Assembly: GCA_006384855.1 (NCBI GenBank)
Contig: VCJN01001882.1
Span: 62,001-126,000, forward strand
Direction of reading: 5' to 3'
Length of the DNA: 64,000 nt
Source of the DNA: Tetraselmis striata
Lineage: Eukaryota; Chlorophyta; Chlorodendrophyceae; Chlorodendrales; Chlorodendraceae
Shown: positions 36,379-49,267 of the stretch, piece after piece
How positions within the stretch are numbered: position 1 is the first letter of the stretch
Layout of the letters: every line of letters starts with the position of its first letter
Notes under the pieces: model-generated
What the model was told of the DNA's origin: nothing
The model's database searches: none
Seen by the model: only the letters and a program-made list of their open reading frames with translations
Translations under genes and position numbers: made by a program

Positions 36379-38435
36379 GGAGGGCGTCCCCTGCATTGCC
36401 CATAGTGCTTCTGCTGCTCCGTCTGGCGCTTGTTGGTGCTCCAGCCATCGACTGATGGCTGCGCGCTTGATGGACCGATCTTGGCATCACATTCTACAGT
36501 GTAACAATAATGCATAAGTACATGACCATCACATAATGAGTCCCACATGCAACACACATCAGATGGAAGAACACATTACCTGCTGCAGGGCAATCATATG
36601 TGTAGTCCAGCACCTTGTGCGCAAGCTCCACCATCCGCTCGATGAACCGCTGTGGCAGCCCACCATGTGCCGCCCATGCTGCCTTGGATCTGTGCAGAAT
36701 GCCCTTGGGTGCCATGCAGTAGATGCATGGATAAAAGGATGAGCACCCACACAGTCCCAGCCATCCGTTGAGCAACTTCAAGTCGCCGCCCATGCACACC
36801 TCCACTCCATGCTTCTTGCCGTCTACCATCAGCCCCTCAGCCAGCAGGGTGCCAATATGTTGAGGCAGGGTAGGGAGGCTCTTCATGACGTCCTCGTAGC
36901 AATCATCACGCAGGAAGAATGCGCATGGCAGATTGTTCTCCACGGAGTTGACCAGCAGCCTCTCCTTCCCCTTCACTCCCACCACTGATTCATCATCATA
37001 CACAATCTGTGGCAATGATAGCATGCACATTATCACTCACATATGTCTATGTAACAGCATGCAGCAACACATGTATATAATGTAGCACCGACATGGCATG
37101 CATACCTTCGCAACAACCACCGTTCCATTTGCCCTTGTAGATGTGAAAATTTCTGATGCATCAGCAATCACTTGGATGCGCAGTATGTCCCCTGGTTTGA
37201 TGATCTTTGCCTTCAACAAGGTGCGGACGCGCTGCTGCAGCACCAATCTCAATTGAAGGGTGGAGGTTATCGGGTCGTCTGCGGTCTCCAACCCCACCAA
37301 GTTCACCTCATCCTTCTGCTGGCCCAAGATGATGTCAAGAGATGGAAACTTGCACATGAGAGACGCAGCATGCAACACATGCCTAAAAAGGTTTCTCCAA
37401 GTCCGGGTCCCAAACGTGTGACGCAAGATTGATAAGCCGTTGGTACGCATTTTGCGATAGCCGCAAGTCTGTATAGATTTGCAACCCATTGTGCAACCAC
37501 AACGCTCGCACAGACATCAAGGCTCGTTCCACTGCTTCTTTGAAAACATTCTTAAATTGTTTTGAGCGCAAGATGGCTGAGACTACCTCTGGGTATCTCG
37601 CCAGCAGTGCGCCCAAGATGAAGCGGGGTGTGTGCGTATCCCTCACTCCCGCTGGCTGCCCCACTAGGTCCTCTTCCTTCTCAATCTGCTCCCACTCCTG
37701 AGGCGGCGGCGGCTGTTTCTGCTTATTCGCTGTGCTAGCATCATCGCAGTTGTCCGCTGTCTGGCTGTCGCTGTCACTGTCACTCTCTACGACCGTCTTT
37801 GTGTACATCTCCTTCCAACTGTCGTCGTCACCAACGATCTCTGTGAGCCAGTTGTCTAGCATGTCGACCTTGCGGCCGATGTGCTTTCGGATCGTCGCGT
37901 AGTTGCGCGCCTCCCTCAGTTTATAGACCAGCCCGCTCGGCCGTTCCCTCACCGACCGGTATGCCGCCGCCTCCTCACCACCAGAGTCACTCTTAGAGCT
38001 GACCTCATCGCCACTAGCATCGTGGGCATGCTCGGGACAGTTGTATAGCTGCCGCACTTTGGCGCGGAGGCGTGATATCGCCTTATCCTTTTTCCGGCGC
38101 AGGATCGCATCCTCCTCGCGCTGTTTAGCCTCCTTTGCGAGCAGCGACCGCAACTCCTTCTCGACGGCCTTCTGTTTGTCCACCACCGCCCCCCAATACT
38201 GCTCTGCTTCCTCCGCACCCACTGCTCGCTTGACCAAGTATTTGAGTTGAGACCTCAAGTTTCCCAACTCCGTGCTGGCGCGGATCATGCGACGCGCATT
38301 CTCCGCGGCTCGCGGGCTGCGGGTCGGCACTGTTGTTGCTGTCGCCCCGCCGCCCGCATTGGTAGTCGCATTCTCCGCTGCCTACCGGCGCTCGCGCCGT
38401 TTTGCAGCTCGCTGCTTCTTAGTCTTGACGGCCAT
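36360..38435 (-). pseudogene. Broken DDE-type transposase gene (three exons)
   Basis: Exons on the minus strand: 37106-38435, 36580-37006, 36360-36479, with matching phases. The start MAVKTKKQRAAKRRERR is basic. A TAG interrupts the frame at 38382-38384, after which about 330 codons stay open, including a coiled coil (about 38080-38220) and acidic Ser-rich linkers. A one-base shift is needed at a T5 run near 37387. Then come GDILRIQVIADASEIF and, in exon 2, VCMGGDLKLLNGWLGLCGC and SSFYPCIYC. The GGD-K and YPC-x2-C motifs resemble the core of eukaryotic cut-and-paste transposases; the superfamily is not assigned. The end is not found, and terminal repeats were not identified. Confidence 0.5.
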
Positions 38436-38439
38436 AGCG

Positions 38440-41020
38440 TTGCTGTTGGGAGGCGTGTAGGATTGAGAGCCGTACGTAGTATCGGTGTCTGGACCACCTG
38501 GCGCATGCACGGCATGCGCCGGTCCAGCTACCGACCCCGCCGCCCTGGCCCAGCACGTACCGCCGCCGCCCAGCCGCGCCGCTGGTCAACCCGCCGACCA
38601 CGTACGGCCCCCAGGGTCCCGTACACACTGTACGGGCTAGGTATGATAGTATCAGGCATGTGCAGGGTACCTACGGGCATTCTAAGGGGGTGTTACAGTG
38701 GTACACCTGCACGCGTACGGTAAAATGTCCCAATTTTAGGCCAAAAACTGCGCTGTGCACTTGCCATAACTCTTGGACTTGCCAACGGTCCGAAAGGCGC
38801 CCGGGCACGTTGCTGGCGCTGCTGGCCCTCGGAGAGAGGTAGGAAAGGGCCCCCTGCGGGCAGAGACTCGCGGGGCCCTTGCTACAAACGGTGGACCTCA
38901 CAGCGTTCAATTCGAATTGCACTTTACAAAAACCTTTTTCGCTTATGGGACCGTACTAATATAGCCCCAGATCACTTGCTCTTATATTATAGTCGGGTAA
39001 ATAAGGTGTCAAGTACCTCATCAAGAACCGAAATTTATGTTGGTATTTCGAAAACATGTGCAGGCATGATCCCGTTATATATTGAAAATGATTGCAGCCA
39101 TGCTGAGTCCCGTTTGGAACTCGACGCGTTGAATGATTTGTCAGACAAATATTGCTGCGAGGCAAGTCTATATTGGCATGCTAAACGAGGCATGCCCTTT
39201 GGTGCCTTGCCAAAATAGACATACGGCCCAGGTAACCCCCTCCAATCATACCCGTGGTGTATGTGCAAGTACTGCCGGGCCGTCGGACACTGAGTCGGCA
39301 TGTAATATGACGTGTCGGTGCGGTGAAGGTGGCAAGGGCATGCATGCGGTCAGTGAAATAGACAGCGGGAGGGGGGGCTTGTTTGGCCAGCAAGCTCAAC
39401 GTTCTATGTTGGGGGTTACTTACCATTCAGACACTGCATGCAAACCTGTACCCGCACACCTGAATACACCCATACTAATATTGTCCACTCAGTTATACTA
39501 GCACGCCTATATATACCCATACTTATACCGCCCTTTCACTTATATGCTAGCACGCCTATATACATGTGTACTCATACTGCTCAATGACATCCGCCAATAC
39601 GCGTACACTGCGTACATGTTACACGTCATCCCCTTGTCAGCCATTACGCCCCGATGGCTCCTCGATGATTTCAAGCCTTGATTGCATATCTAACCCTAAT
39701 GCGTGCATGCAACACATTGCTAAGCCGATAGGTGTATAAAGCCGTGTACACCCCAGTACACAAAATGTAACTACAATATCCTTTGCTGCAAACCTTTTCC
39801 TTGCCCCTCGTCAAAAGCCCCTCGTCAAAAGCTAAAATTCCCAGATCCCCCGAAATTATTTTATTAGTGTTAGGAGGGTTGGGCGGCACGGTGGTGCCTT
39901 CGGCCGGCTGCGGTGGCGCGGCATTGTGGGATAAGGCGATGGCTTATTTACTATAAGCATCGCCGATAGAGCGCCGAACCCCCCCCCCCCCCCCCCCCCC
40001 CCCCGGCCCCCTTCCCCATGTGTAATGCAAGTCGTATGCACTTGGCACCGACGGTGAACAACGCAAAAGCCCATAAAAGCCAACCAATTGTCATGATAAT
40101 GGGTTAGGAGTTAGTTTCCGACGTCTTTGATCGCATATACTTGTGTGTTGGGTGGTGGGTCGTCGGTTATTGACATTCAAGCTGGTATAGCGAAAAAATA
40201 GGTGTGAGTGAACCGCGGCCGGCTGAGTCCAATGACCGCCATTTCATATGCTGAGCGCTACATGGTGTCGCGACTCACGGCAGCACGCCTCAGCTCACCT
40301 CATACATGTAGGCTGAGGTGTATGGCTTTGCGAAACATAGTCTAGGGGCCGGCTCGTGGCGAGTGCTATAAGGGGGGATTGGCTTGTGGCGGTCGCTTAG
40401 AGGGGCCGGGGGGGGGGGGGGGGTTGATGCCTGACGCTCGTTTTCGCCGTCGGGCCCCCATGTTGACCCGACTCCAGCCAAACGCCATGACCGCCCCACC
40501 TAACGACCATATCACGTAGGGTAGGGAGGGTATAGGAAGGTAAGGGGATGTGCTAACGGGACCCATAAACCTTTGGGTGTGCGTGCTGCAGGGTGATTTC
40601 TCTGTATTTGGTCAATTTAGGTGCCTGGCCAATGTAGGGCGTTGCCTCGCTATGGATATCGTACAAAAGTCCCCGAGGCACTAGGACTTCGTGCCCGGAG
40701 TTACGTGATACTCGCTAATCATTTTCGAGCGAGGAATGACGACTACCGTACGCATATATAACAAGTACGGGTAGCTGTGATTTTTTAGGGTCTCGGGTAG
40801 TCGTACATGCTCTTCGTCTAAGAGGTCCGTGAAATACGACTCGCGACTACGACGTATGCTACTCGAGTTATATTTTACCCCATTCGAAGGCGGCCGGGAC
40901 TGCCATCGACCGTTGTTTAGAGGTGGGCCCCAATAATTCTTGAAGGAATTCCAAGATTTGGAATTCCAGAGGCATATATAACAAAGAATTCCATACCGAC
41001 CAAACTTTCCATTGCTCAGG
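38440..41020. other. No gene supported
   Basis: Nothing coding can be supported. A C tract lies at 39979-40004 and a G tract at about 40409-40422. Long minus-strand frames at the right end are made by the adjoining CA/TG repeats. Confidence 0.45.
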
Positions 41021-41028
41021 ACCACCAA

Positions 41029-41064
<36 letters not shown>

Positions 41065-41455
41065 CGAGCGCGTGTGTGCGTGTGTGTGCGAGCTCGCGCA
41101 CGCGCGAGTGTGTGTGTGTGTGTGCGCGCGCGCGTGTGTCACTGTGTGTGGGTGCGTGAATGCGGGTGTATGTGTGTGAATGTGACTGTGACTGTGACTG
41201 TGACTGTGACTGTGTATGTGTATGCGTGAGTGTGGGTGTGTATGTGACGGTATGTCACGGTGTGACTGTGTGCGCGCGCGCGTGTGTGTGTGGGCAAATG
41301 ATGTGGAATGTGTGATTGTGTTAGATGCATGGATGATGTTAGCATGTAAAAAACAGTGAGAATGTAGGGTACGAATAGCATGCACATGTGCAAAGGCACA
41401 CACATACACACTACACCACACACACACGCACAAAACACACACGCACAAAACACAC

Positions 41456-41515
<60 letters not shown>

Positions 41516-41640
41516 ATATGAATACATTTATAGGAATAAATAAATATAAATATATATATATATAAATATAAATATATATATAAATATATATATACATATA
41601 TATATATACATATATATGTGTCTGCGTGTGTATGTATATA
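41020..41640. repeat. Compound microsatellite block: (TG)n, (GTGACT)n, (CA)n, (TA)n
   Basis: (TG)n and CGCG-containing variants at about 41028-41290, a TGTGAC hexamer run at about 41180-41215, a pure (CA)n at about 41455-41512 and a TA-rich block with ATATAT motifs at about 41545-41640. Confidence 0.95.
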
Positions 41641-41931
41641 TACATAGATATTGTGTATTTTACATTGACAGTATCATTCGCCTTGAAATTCTAAAATAAA
41701 CTAGGCACTGCCTTGCGCTAGAGAGTAGGCACTCAAGAAACATTGATACAATTAGTAGGGAACTATGGGAGTGCAATGCCTAACGGCTGGCCTTGGGATG
41801 CCGTGGTAGCGCGCAGTGCCCATTGCGCCATATGTCCGAATGTTCGATATCTATTCGCAAAATCTTCGGCCATGAAGGTCAAGCGACAAGCGATACAAAA
41901 CTGAGATTGCAAGTCGCATCATGTGTGACTC

Positions 41932-44240
41932 ATGCGTCTAGAGAACGCATTATATGAGTACAACAGCCGGCGATCCGCACGGTCGCACCTGCAAAAAAGT
42001 CGCGGGCACCCAACTCCCACCTGCAACCTGCCGCCACATACGTGTACTGCAACGCCCATCCCACCTGCTTCTAACCGGCCTCCCCGTCGGCACGGACGAT
42101 GCCGCCCACGTGGCCCTATTGTTCGGTGACATGGTGGCCCAACATCAAGCGATGGACGAAGAGTCGCGCGGCCGCACTGTGACGAATTTGATCCGCACCC
42201 TCAGGCCCAAAATCGGAGTCCAAATCCTACAAGCATACGTCCGGGTGGAGGCTCGCCACCCCCCAAACCCACCGCCGCTGACCCAACCGGATCGAGTGGC
42301 ACCATGATCCCCACTAACATTGGGCCCGTCGTCCTGCGAGTGGCCCGCCGAGAAACGGCCGCTAGCGTTTTGCAGACCCAATGGACAGGAGAGGGCATAG
42401 CGATCCTCTACCACTAGGGCCGTCGCTGCCCCACCCGCCTAATCGGAGCGCCTCATCTCGATGACATCGAGCGACCGGTACATCAAGTGTGGCTCCGCTC
42501 CCCCTCGTTCAGGGGCCTTAATGTGGCAGCACCTGGCGGAGGGCCTCCTCCCGACGTACAACCAACTACCCCAATCTGGCGAAGCGGCGGTAGACCAATC
42601 GGCGGCAACGCCAACATACAACCTGGCACGCGCCGGCGTGAGAGCATGGGCCGAGTACGAGGCAGACACATACGCAGACGACGCCGTTGTATGTCTGCCC
42701 CCCGACCCGCACCTTGTTGGCCCTCATGGAGGTCCGCGAGGTGTTGAAGGCCCGCCGCTCGGCCGACTCGGTGCGACTCGAACTCCTTGATTCCGAAGCG
42801 GCACGCCTACTACATGATGTGTGCCGCGACGCCGTACTGGCGCTGCCGTTTGGTGACCATACGCAGGGCCGAGCGGTGATCCATGTCGAACACATTGAAG
42901 AACGCGAGGACCCGCCCCTCACCCCACACCAGGGAGTGCTGCCCCCAGCACTGTCCAAGCAGTTCTTCCGATGCGCGCTGACGGCCTTGATCTGCACCGG
43001 CCCCCTAGCCAACCTGGAGCTGCCGACGGTTCAGCAGCTAGCAGAGATCATCGCAGCCACCATCCGCCAACGTATCAACACGCCCCCGGAGCTGCGGCGC
43101 GCCCAGTGGCTGACGGACACCATGATGGTTGGTGGCGTGTAGATGCAGCAATACCACACCTAGCCGAATATGCTGCGCATGGGAAACGACAATCTCTGCG
43201 CCATCTCCCTCGGCAAAGAGGACGAGGAGTTCGCGGACACCCTACGCCTGGCAGTGGCCTCACCTCTCGTGTTGCACTACTACTGCGGGCGGTACGCCTC
43301 CGCACCATCGTCATCTACCTCACGGAGTCCGAGTTCGATCCATCGGAACTACTCGAACACCACTTCAGCCACACGGTCCGGGAGGCGGGAGAACTCGGCG
43401 GCAACACTGGCCACAACCAACTCCGACGCACAACGATGGCATGCGTAAGAAGGCACGAAAGACCACTCCAGCATCCCTCGCCCCCCGGGCCGAACGACGC
43501 CCAATCTACCTCTCACTTTGCAGCTGACCGCCCACCACCACAGCATCATCGGTAGCACCCGCGCAATTGACAGAACAGAGCAGTGGCGTAAGACAGTCTC
43601 GACAGCGAGCGGAAAGATCAGCGCCGCGCCAGCTCATGTACCGGCCGAGGGGCGACATGTGTGCACAACGCCAACACCACCACCAGCCGCCCCAGCTCGT
43701 CAATTGACACTAACAGCGAACCCAATAGCCCAGGCCGAGCCTCAGGTCCACGACACTCCCCCCACCCTGGGTTCGAGCACATGATGATACAGAGGCGAGG
43801 GGCGGTCGCTAATGCCGTCGCAGCCATCGACCCGCGCCGAGCAGCAACGGAGCACGCCCCCGGAGCAGACCACCCAGCCCCTCTAGTCACAGCCCCAGCG
43901 GCAACCGCCATGATCGGAGTGCATGCGGAAGACGAGGAAGACCTTGAACTGAACTACGAGGAGAACGACAGCACCATGGATGTGGACACCGCCCAGCGCG
44001 GAGCAGCGGAGGCATTAGGTTTGGTACCCTTGACTCCCCCCAACGCTCAATAGCGCAACGCACATTCCGCGAAGGCACACATAAAGGCACCACAGAACGA
44101 CTGGTCGAGCTTCAGTACCTCACCACCGAGACCACATAGCTGCTCGCCATGTCCTCCCCAGCCATTCAGCGTGCACTCGCGGCCGAACTCGCCAGACTCA
44201 AAGCGGAGTCATATCGACTGCGTAACCCCCATCGCCACTC
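41932..44240 (+). pseudogene. Unrecognised transposon-like ORF, frameshifted and cut by TAG codons
   Basis: A series of plus-strand frames looks coding but switches frame several times. HLLLTGLPVGTDDAAHVALL is followed by an ATG at 42304 with IGPVVLRVARRETAASVLQT, then TAG at 42415-42417. A frame through YNLARAGVRAWAEYEADTYA continues into VREVLKARRSADSVRLELLD, FFRCALTALICTGPLANLEL, TAG at 43140-43142, six codons, TAG at 43161-43163, then NDNLCAISLGKEDEEFADTL. Acidic EDEEDLELNYEEND ends at TAG 44051-44053, and a last frame has TAG at 44137-44139 before SSPAIQRALAAELARLKAES. No RT, DDE or other family motif was recognised; a Gag-like or ORF1-like protein is possible. Confidence 0.4.
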
Positions 44241-44269
44241 GATCCGGCTCGAACACCACCCCGCCAGCC

Positions 44270-44612
44270 CCCCTCCCCCCCCCCCCCCCCCCCCCCATCT
44301 TGCAAGGGCAAAGCAGCCACCCCCGCACCAGCCGCAGAGTAGGGGCCAGTACGGATCGAGCCATGCCGACACGGGAGGGGCAGCCAAGCACGGGTTAATG
44401 TTGATCGACACTTGTCGAAGGGCTTGGACCGTGTTCCGCTGAGTGGGGAAGCGCGGCTGCGGCTTCGTCCTCTCCTCGCGTTGGGCGAGTAATTCGAAGC
44501 TCGTTCGCGGATAGTAGTTAGAACGTCGCAAGCGGCGCACGTCCATTAACCACACAAACCCTAACGGGTTTTTTCCCAAGGGGGGGGGGGGGGGGGGAGG
44601 GGGGGGGGGGGG
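44270..44612. repeat. Poly-C and poly-G tracts
   Basis: A run of more than 20 C at about 44273-44296 and two G runs split by one A at about 44580-44611. Confidence 0.9.
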
Positions 44613-45715
44613 CAAAAGGCTTTGCTCACCGTACATGGAACGATGGCGGAAGACCGGCACTCTGCGCGGCAAAAATGCCGCGACTTTGCTGTGGTGCGCT
44701 CGATGGAGCGTGCCACAGCAAAGGAGAGTGACCGGTCGGTCCGCCGTGGTGCCATCATGTGGTGGCCATGAGTGGGCCCGGTAATCATGCGCACGCACAC
44801 GCGCGCTACGGGCGCCGCGACAGGGCTATCTTGTACATTTAGAGAAACCACATAAACTAGTTTAGAATATTACCTATGCTAGGGTTTACCCTTGCTACTA
44901 CAGTCTCAAACTCGTTGATGCGCACATAAAATAAGTCGGCGCAATATTTAAATTCAAACTTTTAGTACTGTATCTCAGCACAACAGCCCGTTCTAGACAT
45001 ACAAACCGTCAGTGTATGTACCCGTGAAACCGTCAAATTATAGATGCGGCCACTTGGCGTGGTTGTGCCGTGCGATTCTCACCGGTTTGGTGCGCATTAG
45101 ATCGAGCTTCGTTTGCCCCGAGTTTTCTGGAGTATTGTGGGATTTTCTAGGGATTTCAGTCCGGGCACTTTATGCCAATGCTTGAGATTCTTCACTTCAG
45201 GCGGAAGTGAATTCAGTTCAGCATGAAATGCTTGCCGTGCCTGAACTGAAGTTACTTCAGCGCACCATGGTCGCGACTATATCCCACGTACCAGCAATCG
45301 TACCCGGGAGGGTGGAAAACTAGATATTTTGGGACCATGGGCGCCTGTTTAGGGTGTGAGCTGGCCCACCCACCCACCCCTTCGACCCTACGTTAGAACA
45401 GTACTCTATGCAGTATTGATCGCCTGCATGGTGCGCTTGTGGGTCATGCCAACTCACATAGACGGCATTATACACTTCTTGTGGATATTCCAATGCCATG
45501 CGATAAATGGCAAGTCGTCAAATGACAAGTTAGAGGTGAACTTGACTACAATGTCACATTCTTAGTCCATGAAAGAGGGAGATTGGTTTCAAGATCCCTC
45601 TGCCGGGGGAGAATATAATCCTTGGCATGCAGTATAGTTTTCCATACAACATGCGCCTCGCGCTCTGACACCTCAAACAAATTGGGCAGCTCAACTACAG
45701 TTTATTGCTCGGACT

Positions 45716-46215
45716 TGTAATGATTCCTTGGTGCATACCTCCAACACACACAAGTGAGATTGCGAATATTGCATTGAGGACATGTGACGACTGGGTAGTT
45801 GCCACATCATGCATGGGACTTCAGTGGTGCTGTCCGCAGGCACACGGTTGAGCGACCCCAACTTGAAATTCACATAATGTGTGCAGTCTGCTGTGGGAAC
45901 CATGCTAGCATCCGGATCACTCAGTGTCGCACGCCTTAGCTTTGTTGCTCCCCCCTTGGACGACGAGATTCACGACGCATGGTGGCATCTTTCCACAGAA
46001 TCCACAGCAGGCGGGTGACACATGCCCGCGCATTATGTGGGCAGCGATGTGTTATTATTGCCTCACCTTCAGGTCGTCAACTTGGATTTCAACGCCACTG
46101 TCCGATGTTGCACATACAAGACATTGTAGCTTCCAATGGTTGCCGGAGCTGGACCCCCCACCAACATTATCTGCATTTGGGAAGACACGTGCAATTGCCT
46201 CCTCATGACATCGTG
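45716..46215 (-). pseudogene. Unrecognised exon-like frames on minus strand
   Basis: The minus-strand frame EEAIARVFPNADNVGGGSSS then HWKLQCLVCATSDSGVEIQV ends DDLK at a donor AAG|GTGAGG (about 46070). A second piece, NFKLGSLNRVPADSTTEVPC then SRHMSSMQYSQSHLCVLE, ends at GAG|GTATGC (about 45735). These splice-like ends suggest exons of one gene. No family is recognised, and a stop lies just upstream of the first piece. Confidence 0.3.
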
Positions 46216-46384
46216 TTTACTCCACAGTCTTCCCGCCAAGACGAACGTATGGAAAGCTGCCCACACGGACGACACTGAGGCGCACGAACTTCTTTGCAGC
46301 AATTGTTGGCGCCGTATTGTTGGAAGGCCGCCTAGACAGGAACGCCGGCATCGCACATCAGTGCACGGCCCGGCAGACAACTCG

Positions 46385-46612
46385 GCCGCAGAGCTAGGTA
46401 ACGAGGGGAGGAGCGGGGCGGCTCGGTGCTCACCGGCGTGGCAGTAGACCCGACGCTACGTCGCGCTCCGCGAGCGCCATCGGGAGCTCCCGGCTCGGGG
46501 TGGGGTTGGCCTGGGCAGGAACACCGGCATGAGGAACGAGCGAACGGGCCGAGTTGTCTGCTGCAGAGCTAGATAAGGAAGGGAGGGGTGTGTGTGTGTG
46601 TGTGGGGGGGGG
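46385..46612. repeat. Dispersed repeat module, copy A
   Basis: Contains GCTCACCGGCGTGG then GACCCGACG, and GGCCTGGGCAGGAACACCGG. The same blocks recur in similar order at 51410-51660. The module is itself partly duplicated here (GAACGCCGGCAT at about 46339 and GAACACCGGCAT at about 46519). Confidence 0.6.
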
Positions 46613-47189
46613 GGGGGATAATCGCACTGGCCACGTATAAACGATGATTTGCTGTGCTTCATCCGTATTACACGCGCATTCGTTTAGATGCTTGCGCGCA
46701 TATGTGCGCCTGACAAGAGGTACGCGAACTTCTCGACGCCGATAGCGACGCCGAAGGCATTGTCGCGGGGGTTGTGGAAGGCAACCCCTCTGACGACAGC
46801 CGCAGCGACAGCGACGGCGAAGGAGACGCTGTTGCGAGGTATGACTTCAGTACCGGGACCTCAGCCGCCGTGCAGCAAGGCGCCTCAGCCGCCCCCGCCA
46901 ACTGGGTGGCATGCGCAGAGGCGCTGGATAAGTATTGTCAAGGAACTGGCACACTAGAGCTTGAGCCGGCATGCATGAAAGCACGCATATGAAATGGGGC
47001 TCGATTCCCATAACATCAAGTCACCCCCCCCCCCCCCCCCCGGCCCCATGCCCTCCCTCTACCCCCCATTTAGTCAGAATCTTAACTAATGTCATATGTC
47101 AGAATCTTAACGCAGCATGTTCCGGGTATATACGCAACTTTCTACTACCATGTGAGCCCCCTATTGCGTGCCATGCTGCGCGTTGCCAC

Positions 47190-47320
47190 CCTGCTGCGTG
47201 TTGGCGCCTCGCTGCCCCGGCCGCGGCGCGTTGGCGCCCCGCTGCCCCGGCCGCGGCGCGTTGGCACCTCGTTGCCCCGGCCGCGACGCGTTGGCACCCC
47301 GCTGCCCCGGCCGCGCTAGC
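47190..47320 (+). repeat. 30-bp GC-rich minisatellite (about four units)
   Basis: Units of the type GCGCGTTGGCGCCCCGCTGC followed by CCCGGCCGCG. Period and core match the minisatellite at 30841-30995. Confidence 0.85.
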
Positions 47321-47404
47321 AAAGTAAAATGCGGTTTGTGAAATCGACGGGCATGAGTCGATTCAACTCTTATCTGCGGTCGAAATTGATTTGTTATGAT
47401 CGTT

Positions 47405-48128
47405 GATTATGATTACAGAGGTTGTTGGCTGCACTACCCCGCAGGTACAACATGATCACCACTGCGAGATAGGGGAGGAGACACCATTCCTTGCTACCTC
47501 TGTACCATACTCCATGACCCAAGGATTAAAGCGCAACTTCTGGATAAACGTGACCCCCCCCCCCCCCCCCCCAACGTCTGACTCCAAACTGCCTACATAA
47601 TGTCACCCTGCTGAGTTTACGTATACATACACACGCATGTTGTGCATAAGAAGCCCGAGACAGACATGTGGTGTTCAGGCACAATGCATGGGACGAGCGA
47701 GCAGTGGGTGCCAACTTATGAATATGGGAAGCATGCCGTACTGCGAGACATGCGTGCTAAGGTGGAGCAGCATGACAACTACATGTATGTTGGGGGAGTG
47801 CGGTACTTCCTGGAGGTGAACCCCACCAGCCCTTAGCTGTCGGACCTCACCCTCGCTGTGTGCCGACTGCACGCAGTTGAGCGCATGGCAACATGGTCCG
47901 CCCTCGGCACTGGTGTGTGGCAGAGCAAGGCGCCCCATCGGCCAAACATTCGCAGGGGGGCATCACGCCCTCCCTGTCGCGTTGAAGCACATCGGGAAGA
48001 AACTGTGCTGCTTCTATGCTGATCCGGACATAGTAACAGACCAGCACTTACCCAAGTTTGGCATGTCCTCAGAGGATGTGGGGCAGTATGTGTGGTGCAC
48101 ATATAACACAATGACCCTGCACTACTAG
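47405..48128 (+). pseudogene. Unrecognised transposon-like ORF with in-frame TAG
   Basis: After an acceptor-like ATTACAG the plus strand reads VVGCTTPQVQHDHHCEIGEE. Further on a frame gives WCSGTMHGTSEQWVPTYEYG and DNYMYVGGVRYFLEVNPTSP, then TAG at 47834-47836, and stays open with LSDLTLAVCRLHAVERMATW. It then shifts to another frame carrying LKHIGKKLCCFYADPDIVTD to a stop at 48128. No family is recognised. A C tract at about 47551-47572 separates the first two pieces. Confidence 0.35.
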
Positions 48129-48666
48129 CTGAATTTCCGTATAGCTAATAAGTGTAATCGATCAAAGTTCTGTTGCCCAGCAATTCCGCGCAGCGCCCCG
48201 GCGCCGCTGATGCCCTTCGCACCCACCGCCCAACTAAACCTAGCCCCCTTGGCAATTTGAATCGACGGCGGTATTTAAACAGCCCATGGTGGTAGTCAGC
48301 TGGGTACGAGGGACTGCAAAGGGAGGTGACACCGTTGGGACAGTCATCGGGGTAAGGCTTGCTAGACTATCACATAATGCTAAAATTAAAGCCCTTTTGC
48401 GTGCTGCTACTCGCTACTTTACTGGCTACGTGCAACTATGCCTCTGTCATCTCTACCTATAAGCACTTTGGCTGATGGCCCGACTATGCCTCGTGTGTCC
48501 GCAGTCTACTCTCTCAAGCGGGGTCAAGCATATCCTCAGCTGTTCTCACTGCACTATTTCGTGACTCGACCAGTATAGAACAACATCATGGCTGCCAGTA
48601 CCTATCTGCCGATTGCATGATGGGGGTCAGTACAAAGGCCGCTGGCTCGGTGGCCTCGTCCACGCC

Positions 48667-49267
48667 TCATGGGATGTTGGGGTACGGCAGGAAGGCTGCC
48701 CTGAGTGTTGCAGCTGCACTTGCTAGGTGCGGGTAATCGGGGACGATGCCACCCACCACGTCGGTTTCCCAATTCTTGGCAGCCTCTCTCAGTCTGCACA
48801 CATTGGTCGCCGTGTCAGGGGGGTGGTCCATGTACAACTTGTACATGAAGTAGCGGGAAAGTAGGCCGTAGCCGTGAGCGCCATTGCCGTGAACAACTTG
48901 AAATGGTCGACGATGGCAACCCGCAGCGTTGGTTTCCCTAGTGGGTCCTTCTCGATGCACACTTCTAGGGCGCGGTACAGTTGATCCCGCGCCGCAGCGA
49001 GCCATGCCCCGTCGATTTCGCTATTCAACATGTCTCCATCAGAAACCGGGTATCGTCCGGCGCGTCGAAGATGAAGAACTTCCAGCTCTGGAGAGCCATT
49101 GCCCCAACGGTGTGGATGCCCGGCCATGTCTGTTCCTTGTCTGTTCCTCGAGAGATAGAGGTATACAGATTGGTGTCGTGCATGTGGGATGTAAACCACC
49201 CCGGCTCGAGATTGATGCACCCCCTCACGACCAATTGCCGGTCGAGCAGATAACGGTTGAACTTCAT
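48667..49267 (-). pseudogene. Unrecognised minus-strand ORF with frame changes
   Basis: Three overlapping minus-strand frames join into a plausible protein: INLEPGWFTSHMHDTNLYTS and QSWKFFIFDAPDDTRFLMET, then AARDQLYRALEVCIEKDPLG and RVAIVDHFKLF, then YFMYKLYMDHPPDTATNVCR to a stop at 48667. At least two shifts or tiny introns are required. I do not recognise the family. Its position among transposon debris suggests it is also element-derived. Confidence 0.35.

Noticed and set aside
40681..41645. Long minus-strand frames starting with CVCVCV or YIYIHTQ runs
   Set aside because: They are translations of CA/TG and TA microsatellites, not genes.
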